This document shows, one piece after another, positions 34,443 through 44,467 of a stretch of DNA of 64,000 nucleotides; the first letter of the stretch is position 1, and the number at the start of each line of letters is the position of its first letter. The stretch lies in the NCBI GenBank assembly GCA_964632995.1, contig CAZWDL010000021.1:1-64000 (forward strand). Reading direction: 5' to 3'. Both the position numbers and the translations under genes were made by a program. Below the pieces are notes generated by a model. The model saw only the letters and a list, made by a program, of their open reading frames with translations. It was not told the origin of the DNA and searched no databases. The DNA is from CAZWDL01 sp964632995 (GTDB lineage Bacteria; Bacteroidota; Bacteroidia; Chitinophagales; Saprospiraceae).

Positions 34443-37400
34443 TCAGCGAATCAATGTTACATCTCCTTTAAACATTTCGGTAGTCCCGTCCGGGAATTCG
34501 ACTTCCAGGAAGTATACAAAGACTCCCGGATTTAAAAACCGGCCCTGAAAACGACCATCCCAGCCGTCACTGGGATAGTTGGGACGCGGATTATCTATTT
34601 CGTACACCAGCGGTCCCCAGCGTTCAAATATTTTCAGGTATTTGATTTTCACTAATTCATTAGCAGAGAAAATATAAAAGCGGTCGTTTTGGCCATCGTC
34701 GTTGGGCGAGAAGGCATTGGGAATGTAGAGTTGATCTCTTTTCAGAACCGTAATGATCACATCATCGACGGCGGTACAGCCGTTGGAATCCACCACCATA
34801 GCGCTGTAGCGCGTTTTCAGAACGGGCCGAACCACAATAGCCATAGTGCTGTCGTTCGACAGCGTATCGGGCTCTTCCCATTGAAAAGATTCGATTTCAC
34901 CCGGTGGGATATTGACAAGGGCCTGCAGGGTGACAGAATCACCGAGTTTGATAGCCCGGTCCTCTCCCAGGTCGAGCCGGAGATTATTGCCGTTTTCGAC
35001 CACTGCGGCGCTGCGGTATTCACAGCCGTTAACATCCTGCACGGTGAGCGTATACGCTCCGGCTGCTAACCCTTCAAATCGCTGACCTGTGGAGAAAGGC
35101 CGGTCGTTCAAACTGTATAGGTAAGGCCCCTCTCCTCCATTCACTCCCCCGATTTCTATATGCCCATCCTCCTCGCCGAAACAAGTCGTGGGGGAAGCTG
35201 TCACCTGTAAGCCGACAGGAATATTGGTATTCCGGGCGACTTCCACGGTATCAATTGCGGTACAACCGTTATTTGTATCGGTGATCTGCAAAAAGTAGGT
35301 GCCCTCTTCATCGACTGTTACCGAACGCGAAGAACTCATAAACCCAGTATCCTGTGCAGAAAACCACTCGTACCGGATCGAGGGCCCGGCAGAGGAAGCC
35401 GAGGCATCGAGTATGACTTCCGGGAAGTCGCATTCCAGTTGCTGGTCTTCCCCTGCCTGGGCAACCGGGGTTCCAAGATCGAGACGAACCTGTGTTGTAT
35501 CGGCGGCCAGGCAGCCATTTCGCTCATTGCGGGCATGCAATATATAAGTCCCTGCCTCGTCGATTACCGGCGCCAGCGGGCTGTTTGTCCTCAGCGTATC
35601 TCCGGCTGAATTAACCCAGGTAAGCACGATATCCGGACCGGTAAGGGTAGCGGCGGCATCGAGCCGTACTTTCTCATTTTTGCAATCCAGCTGGCGTTCC
35701 GGCCCCGCGCTGACAACGGGCGCCGCCTGATCGGCGCCGATAAGCATCTGTTCTCTGATTCCGCATCCGGTCAGCGTGTCCTCAATACTGAAGTAGTACA
35801 ATCCAGGTGTTTCCACCTCAAGTCGTAGCGGATCCGTTGGATTCAGGGCCTGGTTTTCAGCATTCTCCCAGGAATAGACAAATGCCGGACGGCGTTCCGA
35901 ACGGGAAGCATCGATGGTAATTGAAGGATTGCTACAGGTAAGCTGACCCACCGGTTGAATAACGGCCCGGGGGGTAAACCGCAAATCTTCGACGAATACG
36001 GTATCCGGCTGTGAAAGACATCCGTATACCGTATCCACCACTTGCAGGAAATAGTCACCTCCGGCAGACACCGCGGGGGTAATACCTCCCTGGTTAGTCT
36101 CATTGATTCCGGGACCATTCCATTGATAATCGTACCGTGCTCCGAGGGTGCTGCCTGCGCCCCCGATCCGGATCAAGGGAATACGGCAATCCAGCCGACC
36201 GGGATCTCCCGCATCAGCCAAGGGCTTTGGAACCTCTTTAACCGCCACATTCGCAGAGGTCTGGCACCCGTCCATATTAGTGACGCTTACTGCGTAGGTC
36301 CCTGCTGAATCCACCTGAATGCTTCGGCTTCCCGACCCTGTCGACCAGCTATAAGCTTCAAAAATGCCTTCTATATCCAGCGAAGTTGACGCTCCTTCGC
36401 AAAAATACCGGTCTCCCAGTACTTCAAAATCCGGCGCCGCCAGTTCCTCCAGAAAAATAGTTTTGCCGGCTTCACAACCATTGCTGTCGACCACCGTAAC
36501 CTCATAGGCCCCAGGTTCCGCCACTTCGACGGCATAAGAAGTATCACCGGTTGACCATTGAAAAGACACAAAATTGGAATCGGCCCGTAAGACGGCCGTA
36601 GTCCCTTCACAGTAACTTTGTTCGGTTTCGATTGCCGGTCGCGGCCCCGGCAACTGATAGACGATCGTTTGAGCGGAACCTGCACAGCCGACCTGGTTGG
36701 TCACGGTCACCTGATATATACCCGGCTCACTCACCTCCAGCGTTTGTTCAGCCGAGCTATCCGACCATTGATAAGAGCTGTAGCCCGGGCCTGCATCCAG
36801 CCTTACACTTTGCTCCGGGCAGTAAAAGGCTTCGGGGTTCAGCGCCGTCCGGGGAGCCGGTGACTGGCTTACTCTTACCTCATCACTCGTCGTACAACCA
36901 TTGCCGGCGCGCACCACTATTCCGTAAAACCCGGGATCGGAAACGGTAATCTCCGGACTGGTGCTGCCATTGGTCCAGGTATATCCGGAATAAGCGGGAT
37001 CTACCGAAAGCGTAGTGCTTTCTCCTTCGCAAAAAAGCGTATCGCCCTCTATATCAATGATGGGAGAAGGTTTTTCCAGGATACTTCTTTCTTTACTGGT
37101 GCTGCAGCCGTTCGCATCGGTAACGCTGACCCGGTAGGAGCCCCCTTCGGCTATACTGATATTGGAAAGGGTATCGCCTGTAGACCAGGAATAGGAGACA
37201 TAAGGGCCTTCAACGAAGAGCGAAAGACGCTGCCCACTGCAGAACTCCTCTTGTCCTCGAATAACCGGTTCTACGATGGTAAATTCCTCCACGAAGGCCT
37301 CCCGCGCCGAAACGCAGCCGTTTTCATCGGTGACGGTCACCTCATAGCTTCCTCCCTGGTCAACGGTTAGTTCCTGACTTGTTTCGCCGGAAGACCAGCG

Positions 37401-39491
37401 ATAATTCTGGAATCCTGTTCCCGCGTCAAGCGTCAGGCGCTCCCCGGTACATAAGGCATAACGGTCAGCCAATTCAGGCCGGCGCTTGTCAAAAGCCTGC
37501 ACATTCAGCGCTGTTGATCCGGCGCAGCCCGCAGCATTGGTTACGGTTATGCTGTAAGGACCGCCCGTTTTGACTTTAATAGCCTGGCTGGAAGCACCGG
37601 TGGACCAGCGGTAGGAGGCATAGCCGGTGCCGACATCGAGGAAGATGGAGTCCCCCCGGCAAAGAGTGGAATCCCCCATCAACTGCGGCCTGGGTGACGC
37701 GATGGTGTCCAGTGTGAAATTATCCGATCCCGAACAACCGAAGGCATCTGTTACCGTAACGGTATAGACTCCCGGAGAACGAACCGGTAAAAGGCGGGAA
37801 GAATCGCCCGTTGACCAAAGGTATCCCTGAAAGCCCAGACCGGCATTGAGGGTAGTGCCGGCGCCACTACAAATCAGATCCTCGCCACCGATGGTGGGAA
37901 GTGGATTAGCACGAACGGAAATATTTTTCGATCCTGCGCCGACGCACTGATTCTCGTCAGTAACCGTCACCGAATAAGTACCGGGCGTATCGACCTCGAT
38001 ACTGCGTGAGGACTGTCCGCCCGACCATTCGTAGTTCAGATAGTTGCCCGCATCCAGCTCGATAGTAGTCCCTTCGCAGAGATAAGTGGGTCCGAAAATG
38101 GGGGGAGAAGGTTCGGGATATTCTATAACGGAAAAAGAGTCCACGGCTTCACAGCCCTCCGCCGTGGTAACGGTTACTTTGTATTGTCCGGTAGTATTTA
38201 CCAGAATACTGCGGTCGGTATCTCCATTCGACCAGCGGAAGCTTTGAAAGGAGGGTCCTACGGAAAGGGTAGTTTCTCCTCCGGGGCAAAAGCCGCGCTC
38301 TCCTGTAATAATAGGCTGCGGAATAGGATGGTTTTCAACGGTGACCAATCCTATCCCCGGACATCCGCTGCCGTCACTTACACTGACCCGGTATTCGCCA
38401 GGATCGCTCACCGTTCGCGTGGCGCCTGTTTCGTTATCCGACCACTGATAATCGTCAAATCCACCGGTTACCCGGAGTACGCCGGTTTCTCCGGGACAGA
38501 AGATGGTGTCCCCATCGATTTCCGGTATGGGGCCGGCCTTGACATTCAGAAGAACAGAGTCTTGCTTTATACATTTTCCTTCTTCAACGCGTAATTTATA
38601 CAAAATTTCCCCGCTAAACCCGGCCGGGATGTTCACCTGAGGCTCCAGCACGTTGGGATCACTGAGAAAAGCGGTCGTATTACCAGGCCCCTCCCAGATG
38701 TATGTTTCCCCGCCATTGGTATTGAATGCAGCGCCCTGTAATTGCAGCGCTTGATCTCCGGCGCAAACCTCCTGAGACGGGCCTGCCTCAGTATAGGCAT
38801 CCACACAGCGGGGATTGGCGATACAGTTGAGAAAAGGAGCCGCCGAGCCACCCCAGGTGAGCTGGAAATCTATCACGTCTACGGTATCAAGGTCTATATC
38901 GCGTTGAAAAAAGTCGAGAATCAGGTAAAAGCCTTGCGTAGGCTGCACTTCCATGGGGGCCACAAATCCGTCGGCCGGACGTCCCAGTGCATCCGTAGTG
39001 AACCCTTCCGAAAACTCTGTTTGATAAACGGTATCAATCACCTGCCCCAGGGCGTTCCTGCGCAAAGTATAGGGGCGAAGACCGGTAGTGTCGCCGGATA
39101 CACCGTAGGTATTGGGATCGGAAAATGAACAGCGAAGGGGCATACCAAGGCTGTCACAGTTCAGGTCGGCGCCGTAAATCGCAAAGTCAAAATCGGTGTT
39201 GCCGCCCTGCAGAGCTTTGATCGAGAATTCAATACTGCTGTTGGGAGGCATATCCGCTCTGAACTCAAAGTAGTACCAGGCACTGATGCGTTCCAGTTCC
39301 TGAAGACACCCTTCACTATTGTTGGGATTGGCAAAATCATCTATTCCTCTGCCCTGAGGCTTGAAACTGATCCTGTCATCGCTGCAGATGACGATCGCCG
39401 TCTCGCAGTCGGTATTCACCTGAGCAAGAATTCCCCAAGGCAACATACAGGAAAAGATTAGTAGAAAGCCGTTATTAATTACACTCCGCAT
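34443..39491 (-). CDS. Giant repeat adhesin-like protein with gliding C-terminal domain
   Basis: A 1,682-residue secreted protein. The signal peptide ends near GILAQ. The N-terminal ~200 residues resemble the domain which precedes repeats in similar proteins (ETAIVICSDDRISF). Then come 11 tandem Ig-like repeats of about 70 residues, each with a CPG/CEG start, Y-WS-G core and VTVTD-NGC end; four longer repeats (~84 residues, DAG... LDC... GTYFLQI); one SprB-type repeat (PTTCFGEEDGHIEIGG); a further Ig-like domain; and the C-terminal gliding-associated domain YIPNAFSPNDDGQNDRFYIF ... WDGRFQGRFLNPGVFVYFLE, the type B signal for type IX secretion. The protein should be on the cell surface or released. 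The two Met starts differ by 6 codons; 39491 places the signal peptide at the N-terminus. Confidence 0.88.
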   Translation of the reverse strand: MRSVINNGFLLIFSCMLPWGILAQVNTDCETAIVICSDDRISFKPQGRGIDDFANPNNSEGCLQELERISAWYYFEFRADMPPNSSIEFSIKALQGGNTDFDFAIYGADLNCDSLGMPLRCSFSDPNTYGVSGDTTGLRPYTLRRNALGQVIDTVYQTEFSEGFTTDALGRPADGFVAPMEVQPTQGFYLILDFFQRDIDLDTVDVIDFQLTWGGSAAPFLNCIANPRCVDAYTEAGPSQEVCAGDQALQLQGAAFNTNGGETYIWEGPGNTTAFLSDPNVLEPQVNIPAGFSGEILYKLRVEEGKCIKQDSVLLNVKAGPIPEIDGDTIFCPGETGVLRVTGGFDDYQWSDNETGATRTVSDPGEYRVSVSDGSGCPGIGLVTVENHPIPQPIITGERGFCPGGETTLSVGPSFQSFRWSNGDTDRSILVNTTGQYKVTVTTAEGCEAVDSFSVIEYPEPSPPIFGPTYLCEGTTIELDAGNYLNYEWSGGQSSRSIEVDTPGTYSVTVTDENQCVGAGSKNISVRANPLPTIGGEDLICSGAGTTLNAGLGFQGYLWSTGDSSRLLPVRSPGVYTVTVTDAFGCSGSDNFTLDTIASPRPQLMGDSTLCRGDSIFLDVGTGYASYRWSTGASSQAIKVKTGGPYSITVTNAAGCAGSTALNVQAFDKRRPELADRYALCTGERLTLDAGTGFQNYRWSSGETSQELTVDQGGSYEVTVTDENGCVSAREAFVEEFTIVEPVIRGQEEFCSGQRLSLFVEGPYVSYSWSTGDTLSNISIAEGGSYRVSVTDANGCSTSKERSILEKPSPIIDIEGDTLFCEGESTTLSVDPAYSGYTWTNGSTSPEITVSDPGFYGIVVRAGNGCTTSDEVRVSQSPAPRTALNPEAFYCPEQSVRLDAGPGYSSYQWSDSSAEQTLEVSEPGIYQVTVTNQVGCAGSAQTIVYQLPGPRPAIETEQSYCEGTTAVLRADSNFVSFQWSTGDTSYAVEVAEPGAYEVTVVDSNGCEAGKTIFLEELAAPDFEVLGDRYFCEGASTSLDIEGIFEAYSWSTGSGSRSIQVDSAGTYAVSVTNMDGCQTSANVAVKEVPKPLADAGDPGRLDCRIPLIRIGGAGSTLGARYDYQWNGPGINETNQGGITPAVSAGGDYFLQVVDTVYGCLSQPDTVFVEDLRFTPRAVIQPVGQLTCSNPSITIDASRSERRPAFVYSWENAENQALNPTDPLRLEVETPGLYYFSIEDTLTGCGIREQMLIGADQAAPVVSAGPERQLDCKNEKVRLDAAATLTGPDIVLTWVNSAGDTLRTNSPLAPVIDEAGTYILHARNERNGCLAADTTQVRLDLGTPVAQAGEDQQLECDFPEVILDASASSAGPSIRYEWFSAQDTGFMSSSRSVTVDEEGTYFLQITDTNNGCTAIDTVEVARNTNIPVGLQVTASPTTCFGEEDGHIEIGGVNGGEGPYLYSLNDRPFSTGQRFEGLAAGAYTLTVQDVNGCEYRSAAVVENGNNLRLDLGEDRAIKLGDSVTLQALVNIPPGEIESFQWEEPDTLSNDSTMAIVVRPVLKTRYSAMVVDSNGCTAVDDVIITVLKRDQLYIPNAFSPNDDGQNDRFYIFSANELVKIKYLKIFERWGPLVYEIDNPRPNYPSDGWDGRFQGRFLNPGVFVYFLEVEFPDGTTEMFKGDVTLIR

Positions 39492-39805
39492 TTCGAATAA
39501 GTTTAGCATTGCACCGAGACTCGTTATCCTTTACCAGTACAACTTATTCATTGGAAATTGAGGATAAAATTCCTCAAAAAGAAATGTCCATGAAGATTTT
39601 ATCTAGATTGAGAATGCAGGGTAGAAGGGTTTCATCACTCTCACTCTGTAAGGTGTAGCTACAGGTAACAGTGGAGGGGGGATCCACTGTAAATTTGAAA
39701 CAAAAATAACTTATATTTTTTATTTCCGTAGATTTTCAATTCCTAATTCAATAAAAACATCATAATTATACAAAAAAATGATTTATATTTTTTAACACCC
39801 CGTGT
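39492..39805. other. AT-rich gap upstream of the giant gene
   Basis: The gap 39492-39852 holds the promoter of the minus-strand repeat protein at its low end and the proline dehydrogenase terminator at its high end. The middle (39690-39800) is strongly AT-rich, with A- and T-tracts and TTTATATTTTTTA runs. No gene and no convincing RNA is seen. Confidence 0.4.
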
Positions 39806-39806
39806 T

Positions 39807-39842
39807 AAAAACTACCTGTATGGAAAAGCATACTGGAGGTAG
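39807..39842 (-). terminator. Intrinsic terminator of proline dehydrogenase
   Basis: On the minus strand CTACCT-CCA-GTATG pairs with CATAC-AGGTAG around a CTTTTC loop (plus-strand arms 812-822 and 829-842 of 39 kb), followed by TTTTT. It starts 11 bp after the stop codon. Confidence 0.75.
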
Positions 39843-39852
39843 CCTGTCAAGA

Positions 39853-41112
39853 TTAGTGCTCCAGGCTTCTTCGCTTCATTTCCTGAAGCACCAATTGGTG
39901 CTCACGGCTCATATCCCCGGTTACGGAACTATTCTCCTGAGCTCTTCGGATCAGGTAAGGCACTACTTCGACGACCGGTCCGTAAGGTAAATACTTGGCG
40001 GACAGGTACCCTTCCTTGGCCAGATTGAAGGTCAGGTTATCACTCATTCCGTAGAGTTGGCAAAACATCAGGTGCGGGTGATCCTTGGGAATATTTTTTT
40101 GGTCAATTATTTCCGCCTGCAGCAAATTGCTCTGCGCGTTATGCGAAGCATTGACCAAAGCCAGCGTTTCGTAATTATCTACGCAGTACCGAACCGCCTC
40201 GTTATAGCTGGCATCAACAGCGGACTTATCCGGAAGGATCGGTGAGGGATAGCCCATCTCTTCGGCGCGTTCTCTTTCCTTCTCCATGTAGGCGCCGCGT
40301 ACCAGTTTGGCAGCGGCAATATATCCTTTTTCCCGCGCTGCCCGGTGGGTCTGTTTCAACAGGTCGAGCTGTCCTTTCCGGTAGAGCTGATAAGTGTTGT
40401 AGACGACGGGCTGCTCCGTGTTGTAACGCTCCATCATCTGGACGACCAATGTATCGATAGCTCCCTGCATCCAGCTTTCTTCAGCATCAAAAGAGATCGA
40501 TACGCCCTTTTGTTTAGCGACGTGACAGATGCTGTCCAATCGCTTTCGTATATTCTGATACTCGGCTTCCTGTTGCCTGTTCAATGCTCCGGGGTTCTCC
40601 TGAACGGTCCGAAGCAGCTCATTACGGGCCATTCCCGTAACTTTGGTGCTGACCATCCGTACACTTTTATGGTTGGCGGCAAATTCCAACGCGCGAATCG
40701 TTTCATTCATCGTGTAGTTGAAATCCTCCTCCTTTTCTTTCCCTTCCGCACCGTAATCCAGAATGGTATACACGTTAGCGGCATATAAGCGGGCCATCGT
40801 ATCGCGGGATTCAAGAAGCGTGGTTCCTCCACAAAATTGCTCGTAAATGGTGTTTTTCACAATGCTTTCGATAAAGGGCAGGTGCATACGAATAGCGGCT
40901 ACTCCTAGTTTAGAGCCGATACCGACGAGCCAGTGCTTGTTCATCAGGCCAAAAAGCCAGGCTGCCTTTTTGAGTTCCTTGTCTGATTTGTGGGAAAAGG
41001 CTACTTCCGTGTTTGAAAAATCAACCACGGGGTCCTCCTCTCTGCCAGAAGCGGCATTTACTGCATGACTATGCTCTCTTCCCTCACCGATAGATTTCCC
41101 TGAATTTTCCAT
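39853..41112 (-). CDS. Proline dehydrogenase (monofunctional)
   Basis: A 419-residue FAD-dependent enzyme that oxidises proline to pyrroline-5-carboxylate. The barrel contains DFNYTMNETIRALEF, VSTKVTGMARNELL, ISFDAEESWMQGAID (about 217-231), AAKLVRGAYMEKERERAEEMGYPSPI (about 271-296), and the C-terminal YLPYGPVVEVVPYLIRRAQEN (about 383-403) with the paired Arg residues which bind proline carboxylate. No P5C dehydrogenase domain is fused, so this is a PRODH, not a full PutA. An N-terminal ~40-residue polar extension is poorly conserved. It stands alone with its own terminator. Confidence 0.92.
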   Translation of the reverse strand: MENSGKSIGEGREHSHAVNAASGREEDPVVDFSNTEVAFSHKSDKELKKAAWLFGLMNKHWLVGIGSKLGVAAIRMHLPFIESIVKNTIYEQFCGGTTLLESRDTMARLYAANVYTILDYGAEGKEKEEDFNYTMNETIRALEFAANHKSVRMVSTKVTGMARNELLRTVQENPGALNRQQEAEYQNIRKRLDSICHVAKQKGVSISFDAEESWMQGAIDTLVVQMMERYNTEQPVVYNTYQLYRKGQLDLLKQTHRAAREKGYIAAAKLVRGAYMEKERERAEEMGYPSPILPDKSAVDASYNEAVRYCVDNYETLALVNASHNAQSNLLQAEIIDQKNIPKDHPHLMFCQLYGMSDNLTFNLAKEGYLSAKYLPYGPVVEVVPYLIRRAQENSSVTGDMSREHQLVLQEMKRRSLEH

Positions 41113-41244
41113 GTATTATTCGTTTTTCTTTTCTTTTCTCCCGCTCTGCTTTTGAACACCTATCTCGGCGAAAAGAAAATTGCCGTCTTTGGGTATTGAA
41201 GTAATTTCGTATTTCTATTAAATCGATCCCTAAATTCAAAAAAA

Positions 41245-42003
41245 TCAGGCTGAATTCCAAATAGCCCAGGATCGCTCCGCCTGAAGATAGAGCATTTCCA
41301 GACCGTTTTTCACCGGACAGCCCCGCCGGGCGCCTTTGCGCAGGAAGGCCGTACGCTCGGGGTTGTAAACCAGATCGTACAGCAAATGGCCGCTTGTCAA
41401 ATATTCATATGGCAATATAGGGAATGTTTCAATTCCGGGAGCCATCCCCAATGGAGTAGTATTGATGATCAACTGGTGGCGATCCATTAGCCCCTGATCG
41501 ATCTCTTCATAAATTAAGTCACCCCGCTCCGGGTTGCGGGATACCCGCAGAAAAGGTATGGACAGGTTTCCGAGCACATAAGCTACCGCTTTGGCCGCCC
41601 CCCCTGTTCCGAGCATAAGGGCAGCGCCGGGACGGGCTCCGTTCTCCTCCAGAAACCGGCGCAGGGAAGTTTCAAAGCCGTATACATCGGTATTGTATCC
41701 AATGAGCGCCTCCTTGCGAACAGCAATGGTATTGACGGCGCCGATGGCGGCGGCTTCCCCCTGCACTTCATCCAGTAAGGGAAGTACGACTTCCTTATAG
41801 GGAATGGTTACATTGAGCCCCCGGAGTTCTGGAAAGCGCTTTATTAGTTCCGGCAATTTATCAATGGCCGGAAGGGGAAATAACTCATACCGGCGGTCCG
41901 ATAAGCCTTCCCGTTCAAACTTTTCAGTGAAATACCGCTTTGAGAAGGAGTGTGAAAGCGGATATCCGATCAAACCGTAAAGATGTGCGATGTGTTTTTC
42001 CAA
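41245..42003 (-). CDS. aroE: Shikimate dehydrogenase
   Basis: A 252-residue NADP-dependent enzyme reducing 3-dehydroshikimate in the aromatic amino acid pathway. The substrate-binding motif is LIGYPLSHSFSKRYF (about 11-25), the catalytic Lys is in NVTIPYKEVVLP (about 70), and the Asp is in YNTDVYGFE (about 103). The NADP loop is MLGTGGAAKAVAYVL (about 129-143). It is last in an eight-gene same-strand run that begins with gldA; 58 bp separate it from the DUF368 gene. Confidence 0.94.
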   Translation of the reverse strand: MEKHIAHLYGLIGYPLSHSFSKRYFTEKFEREGLSDRRYELFPLPAIDKLPELIKRFPELRGLNVTIPYKEVVLPLLDEVQGEAAAIGAVNTIAVRKEALIGYNTDVYGFETSLRRFLEENGARPGAALMLGTGGAAKAVAYVLGNLSIPFLRVSRNPERGDLIYEEIDQGLMDRHQLIINTTPLGMAPGIETFPILPYEYLTSGHLLYDLVYNPERTAFLRKGARRGCPVKNGLEMLYLQAERSWAIWNSA

Positions 42004-42061
42004 AGTATTTCCTATTTCTTCGCGCCCAGGCTTCGCTTGGTCGGGTAAAATTTCTTATTTC

Positions 42062-43039
42062 TCATTTATCCATCTCTCCCAGTTCTTCCAGTTCTTCTCC
42101 TTCTTCTACCGTACCAACACGTTCTATGATAAATACCGAGGCGAACCCGATGATGATTAGAATGATCACCCCGGTAATCATCGGATCGCCTTCGAATTGC
42201 CCGGGTAATACGCTGCGTTCAATGAAAGGCACCTCCTCTCCCCGGCTGTTGATTCTGGTTTCGATGACATTGCGCCAGGGCCATATCTTATTCAAAGATC
42301 CAATCATGAACCCCGTCAGCACCGACAGCGTCAAACTGCGATAGTTCCGAAAAGTCCAGGAAAGCAACCTCGCAAAGGTGGCCAGACCGAGCAGACAGCC
42401 GGCGGCGAAAGTGATGACGATGATCAGGCTATTCGTATCCAGGGTTTCGAGCACGCTCTTCAAAGAGGGAATGATCAGCGTATACATGCCCATCAGCAAC
42501 AGCATAAAGCTACCCGAGATACCTGGCAGAATCAATGCGGAAATGGCAATCATTCCGGCCAGAAAAACCATCCACAGGGCAGCACTGCCCTGAGCGGGGG
42601 TGGCAACGGTGATGTAATAAGCCAGAAAGGCACCCAGTACGAGTGCGGTCACCGCTCCGAAATCCCAGCGCTTCACCTGCCGGCCAATGTAGATGGCCGA
42701 GGCGATAATCAGCCCGAAGAAGAAAGCCCACAACAGTACCGGATAACGCTCCAGTAGTAAGGAAACGCCGAACACCCCGGCAATCACCCCGGCGCCCATT
42801 CCAATGAAAAGTGTCAGTAAAAAAGTACCATCGCCTTGTTGCCAGACGCCTTTCAGGCCGCCTTCGCGGAAAGCACGCAGTATTCCCGGTCCCAGGATGG
42901 TCTTGATCGCATGGATCAAGCGCTCGTAGATACCGGTTATAAAGGCTATTGTTCCCCCGGAAACGCCGGGAATGACTTCCGCAATGCCCATGGCCATGCC
43001 TTTCAAGGCCAGTACGATCTTTGAACCCATTGTATTCAT
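42062..43039 (-). CDS. DUF368 (PopT-type) membrane protein
   Basis: A 325-residue polytopic membrane protein of the DUF368 family. KGMAMGIAEVIPGVSGGTIAF (about 14-34) and the repeated MIAISALILPGISGSFMLLL (about 195-214) are the hallmark inverted motifs. Recently studied members recycle undecaprenyl phosphate across the inner membrane for peptidoglycan synthesis. The ATG at 43039 is chosen because the extension to 43159 carries no conserved sequence. A charged tail (VEEGEELEELGEM) ends the protein. It lies between the zinc phospholipase-like gene and aroE. Confidence 0.85.
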   Translation of the reverse strand: MNTMGSKIVLALKGMAMGIAEVIPGVSGGTIAFITGIYERLIHAIKTILGPGILRAFREGGLKGVWQQGDGTFLLTLFIGMGAGVIAGVFGVSLLLERYPVLLWAFFFGLIIASAIYIGRQVKRWDFGAVTALVLGAFLAYYITVATPAQGSAALWMVFLAGMIAISALILPGISGSFMLLLMGMYTLIIPSLKSVLETLDTNSLIIVITFAAGCLLGLATFARLLSWTFRNYRSLTLSVLTGFMIGSLNKIWPWRNVIETRINSRGEEVPFIERSVLPGQFEGDPMITGVIILIIIGFASVFIIERVGTVEEGEELEELGEMDK

Positions 43040-43208
43040 TCGGTCAAAGGTAATTATTTCGACGGATATTGCCAGCCCGGAATTCTTGGAGTTTACGAGG
43101 AAGCGCCGGCCTTCAAAGTGGCGCTCATACAGGACCGCGGCAATACAGTATGACTTCACGGAGTATTGCTCCGCCCGATTCTGCTAAGCTGAGCCTTCGC
43201 CCCACTGC

Positions 43209-44456
43209 TCAGTGCTCCCTGCCCTTGAGTTCTCCCTGAAGGAAGGAGCGCTCCAGTTCCTGCAAGGCCTGTTGCTCCTCCGGGGCCGCGCCCGGGTTGC
43301 CGAGCTGGCGCAGGTCGGGCTGCCCGGCGTCAACCCAGGCAGTAAACCAGGAGCACCCGATAGCCAGTATAGCATCGCGCATCCGTTGCTCTACCTGTCC
43401 GTTCAGTCGCTCCTGATAGGCCTGGGCATATTCGGTACACTCGGTCCGGATCGTGCGTCCCAGGCGTTCTTCAAAGCAATACTGTTTGTCCTTCGGAAAA
43501 GTCCGGCTCAACTCCTTCTCTATGCTCAACACCTCATCGACCAACTGATGACTGGCCAGCACGACTTCCCAGAAATAATCCCTGGGGGATTCGATGTATT
43601 GGGCTTTGCCGACAAAGAAATCATATTGCTCATCGGCAAAAAGTTCGGGAATGCGGCTCTCCCAAAAAGCGTGAATACCGACCTGATCGGTGAGCTGGCC
43701 GTTGTAGTTCTCGGTGGTGTGCAACGGTACGTGCGCATCGCCGATATAGTGCCCCATCTCGGCCGATAGCCGCAAAATGCGGGCGACACTACCCTGCCGG
43801 AAAGCTTCCGTCAGGTTCCGCTGCATGCGCAACAGATGATAAGGTAAAATGCCGTATTCCGAAAAGTGATCGGTAACGATGACTTCCCTGCAACCGAGCG
43901 GCTTGCCAAGCATCGCTACCAGACTGTCGCATTCTACTATCCATTCCTCTTCATAGTACTGCGGTAGGATTTGTTCCTGAAAAAAGCGGCGGTATTGCGC
44001 CATACTTAATCCGCTTTCCTGCAGGACAGCGGCTTCCTTACCGGTAAATACGAGCTGTTCTTCCACCACCCGGATTGCCGAACTATCGATCAGCGTGAGC
44101 GTATCGCCATGGCTGTCGATCACTTCCAGGTTGGCGTAGCGGACGAGGGCGTCGGTCCAGCGCCGGGGCACCTGTGCGAAGGGATAGGTTCCCCAATGAT
44201 CAATATCGATAAAGTGCCGGGGTGCTTCATGCCGGGTGGCGTAGCGCCGCTTGTCGGGATCAACCGCGTGTTCGGTAATATATTCCAGGTGCTTTTTATA
44301 AAAACCGGTCATTTCCGGCGGAAGGGTAAAAACTGCCAGACGGTTGATCCGGCGGTGTGCGTAAAAGCCCCAGTCAGGGGCTTCAACGATGAAGGCGGTG
44401 GAAAGAAGAATGCTAAACAGGAGCAGACTGCGGCGGAAATAAGAGGGAACGGACAT
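43209..44456 (-). CDS. Exported zinc-dependent phospholipase C/S1-P1-like protein
   Basis: A 415-residue protein with an N-terminal hydrophobic signal (residues 10-26). The mature chain starts APDWGFYAHRRINRL; the Trp and His positions match the zinc-binding N-terminus of the phospholipase C / S1-P1 nuclease fold. Further ligands lie in RHFIDIDHWG (about 80-90), VTDHFSEYGILPYHL (about 193-207), and MGHYIGDAHVPLHTTEN plus GIHAFWESR (about 231-265). Three zinc ions are expected. Bacteroidota homologues are called zinc-dependent phospholipase C family, but substrate specificity (lipid or nucleic acid) is untested. Starts 11 bp after the DUF4340 stop, so shares its transcript. Confidence 0.8.
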   Translation of the reverse strand: MSVPSYFRRSLLLFSILLSTAFIVEAPDWGFYAHRRINRLAVFTLPPEMTGFYKKHLEYITEHAVDPDKRRYATRHEAPRHFIDIDHWGTYPFAQVPRRWTDALVRYANLEVIDSHGDTLTLIDSSAIRVVEEQLVFTGKEAAVLQESGLSMAQYRRFFQEQILPQYYEEEWIVECDSLVAMLGKPLGCREVIVTDHFSEYGILPYHLLRMQRNLTEAFRQGSVARILRLSAEMGHYIGDAHVPLHTTENYNGQLTDQVGIHAFWESRIPELFADEQYDFFVGKAQYIESPRDYFWEVVLASHQLVDEVLSIEKELSRTFPKDKQYCFEERLGRTIRTECTEYAQAYQERLNGQVEQRMRDAILAIGCSWFTAWVDAGQPDLRQLGNPGAAPEEQQALQELERSFLQGELKGREH

Positions 44457-44467
44457 AGCACCCGGTT

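Noticed and set aside
34424..34444. GACCGGA/TCCGGTC stem overlapping the stop of the giant gene
   Set aside because: Stable but without a following T-tract on the minus strand; may be chance.
34443..39491. Repeat structure of the giant gene as a CRISPR or tandem DNA array
   Set aside because: Repeats are at protein level, diverged in DNA, and in frame within one coding sequence.
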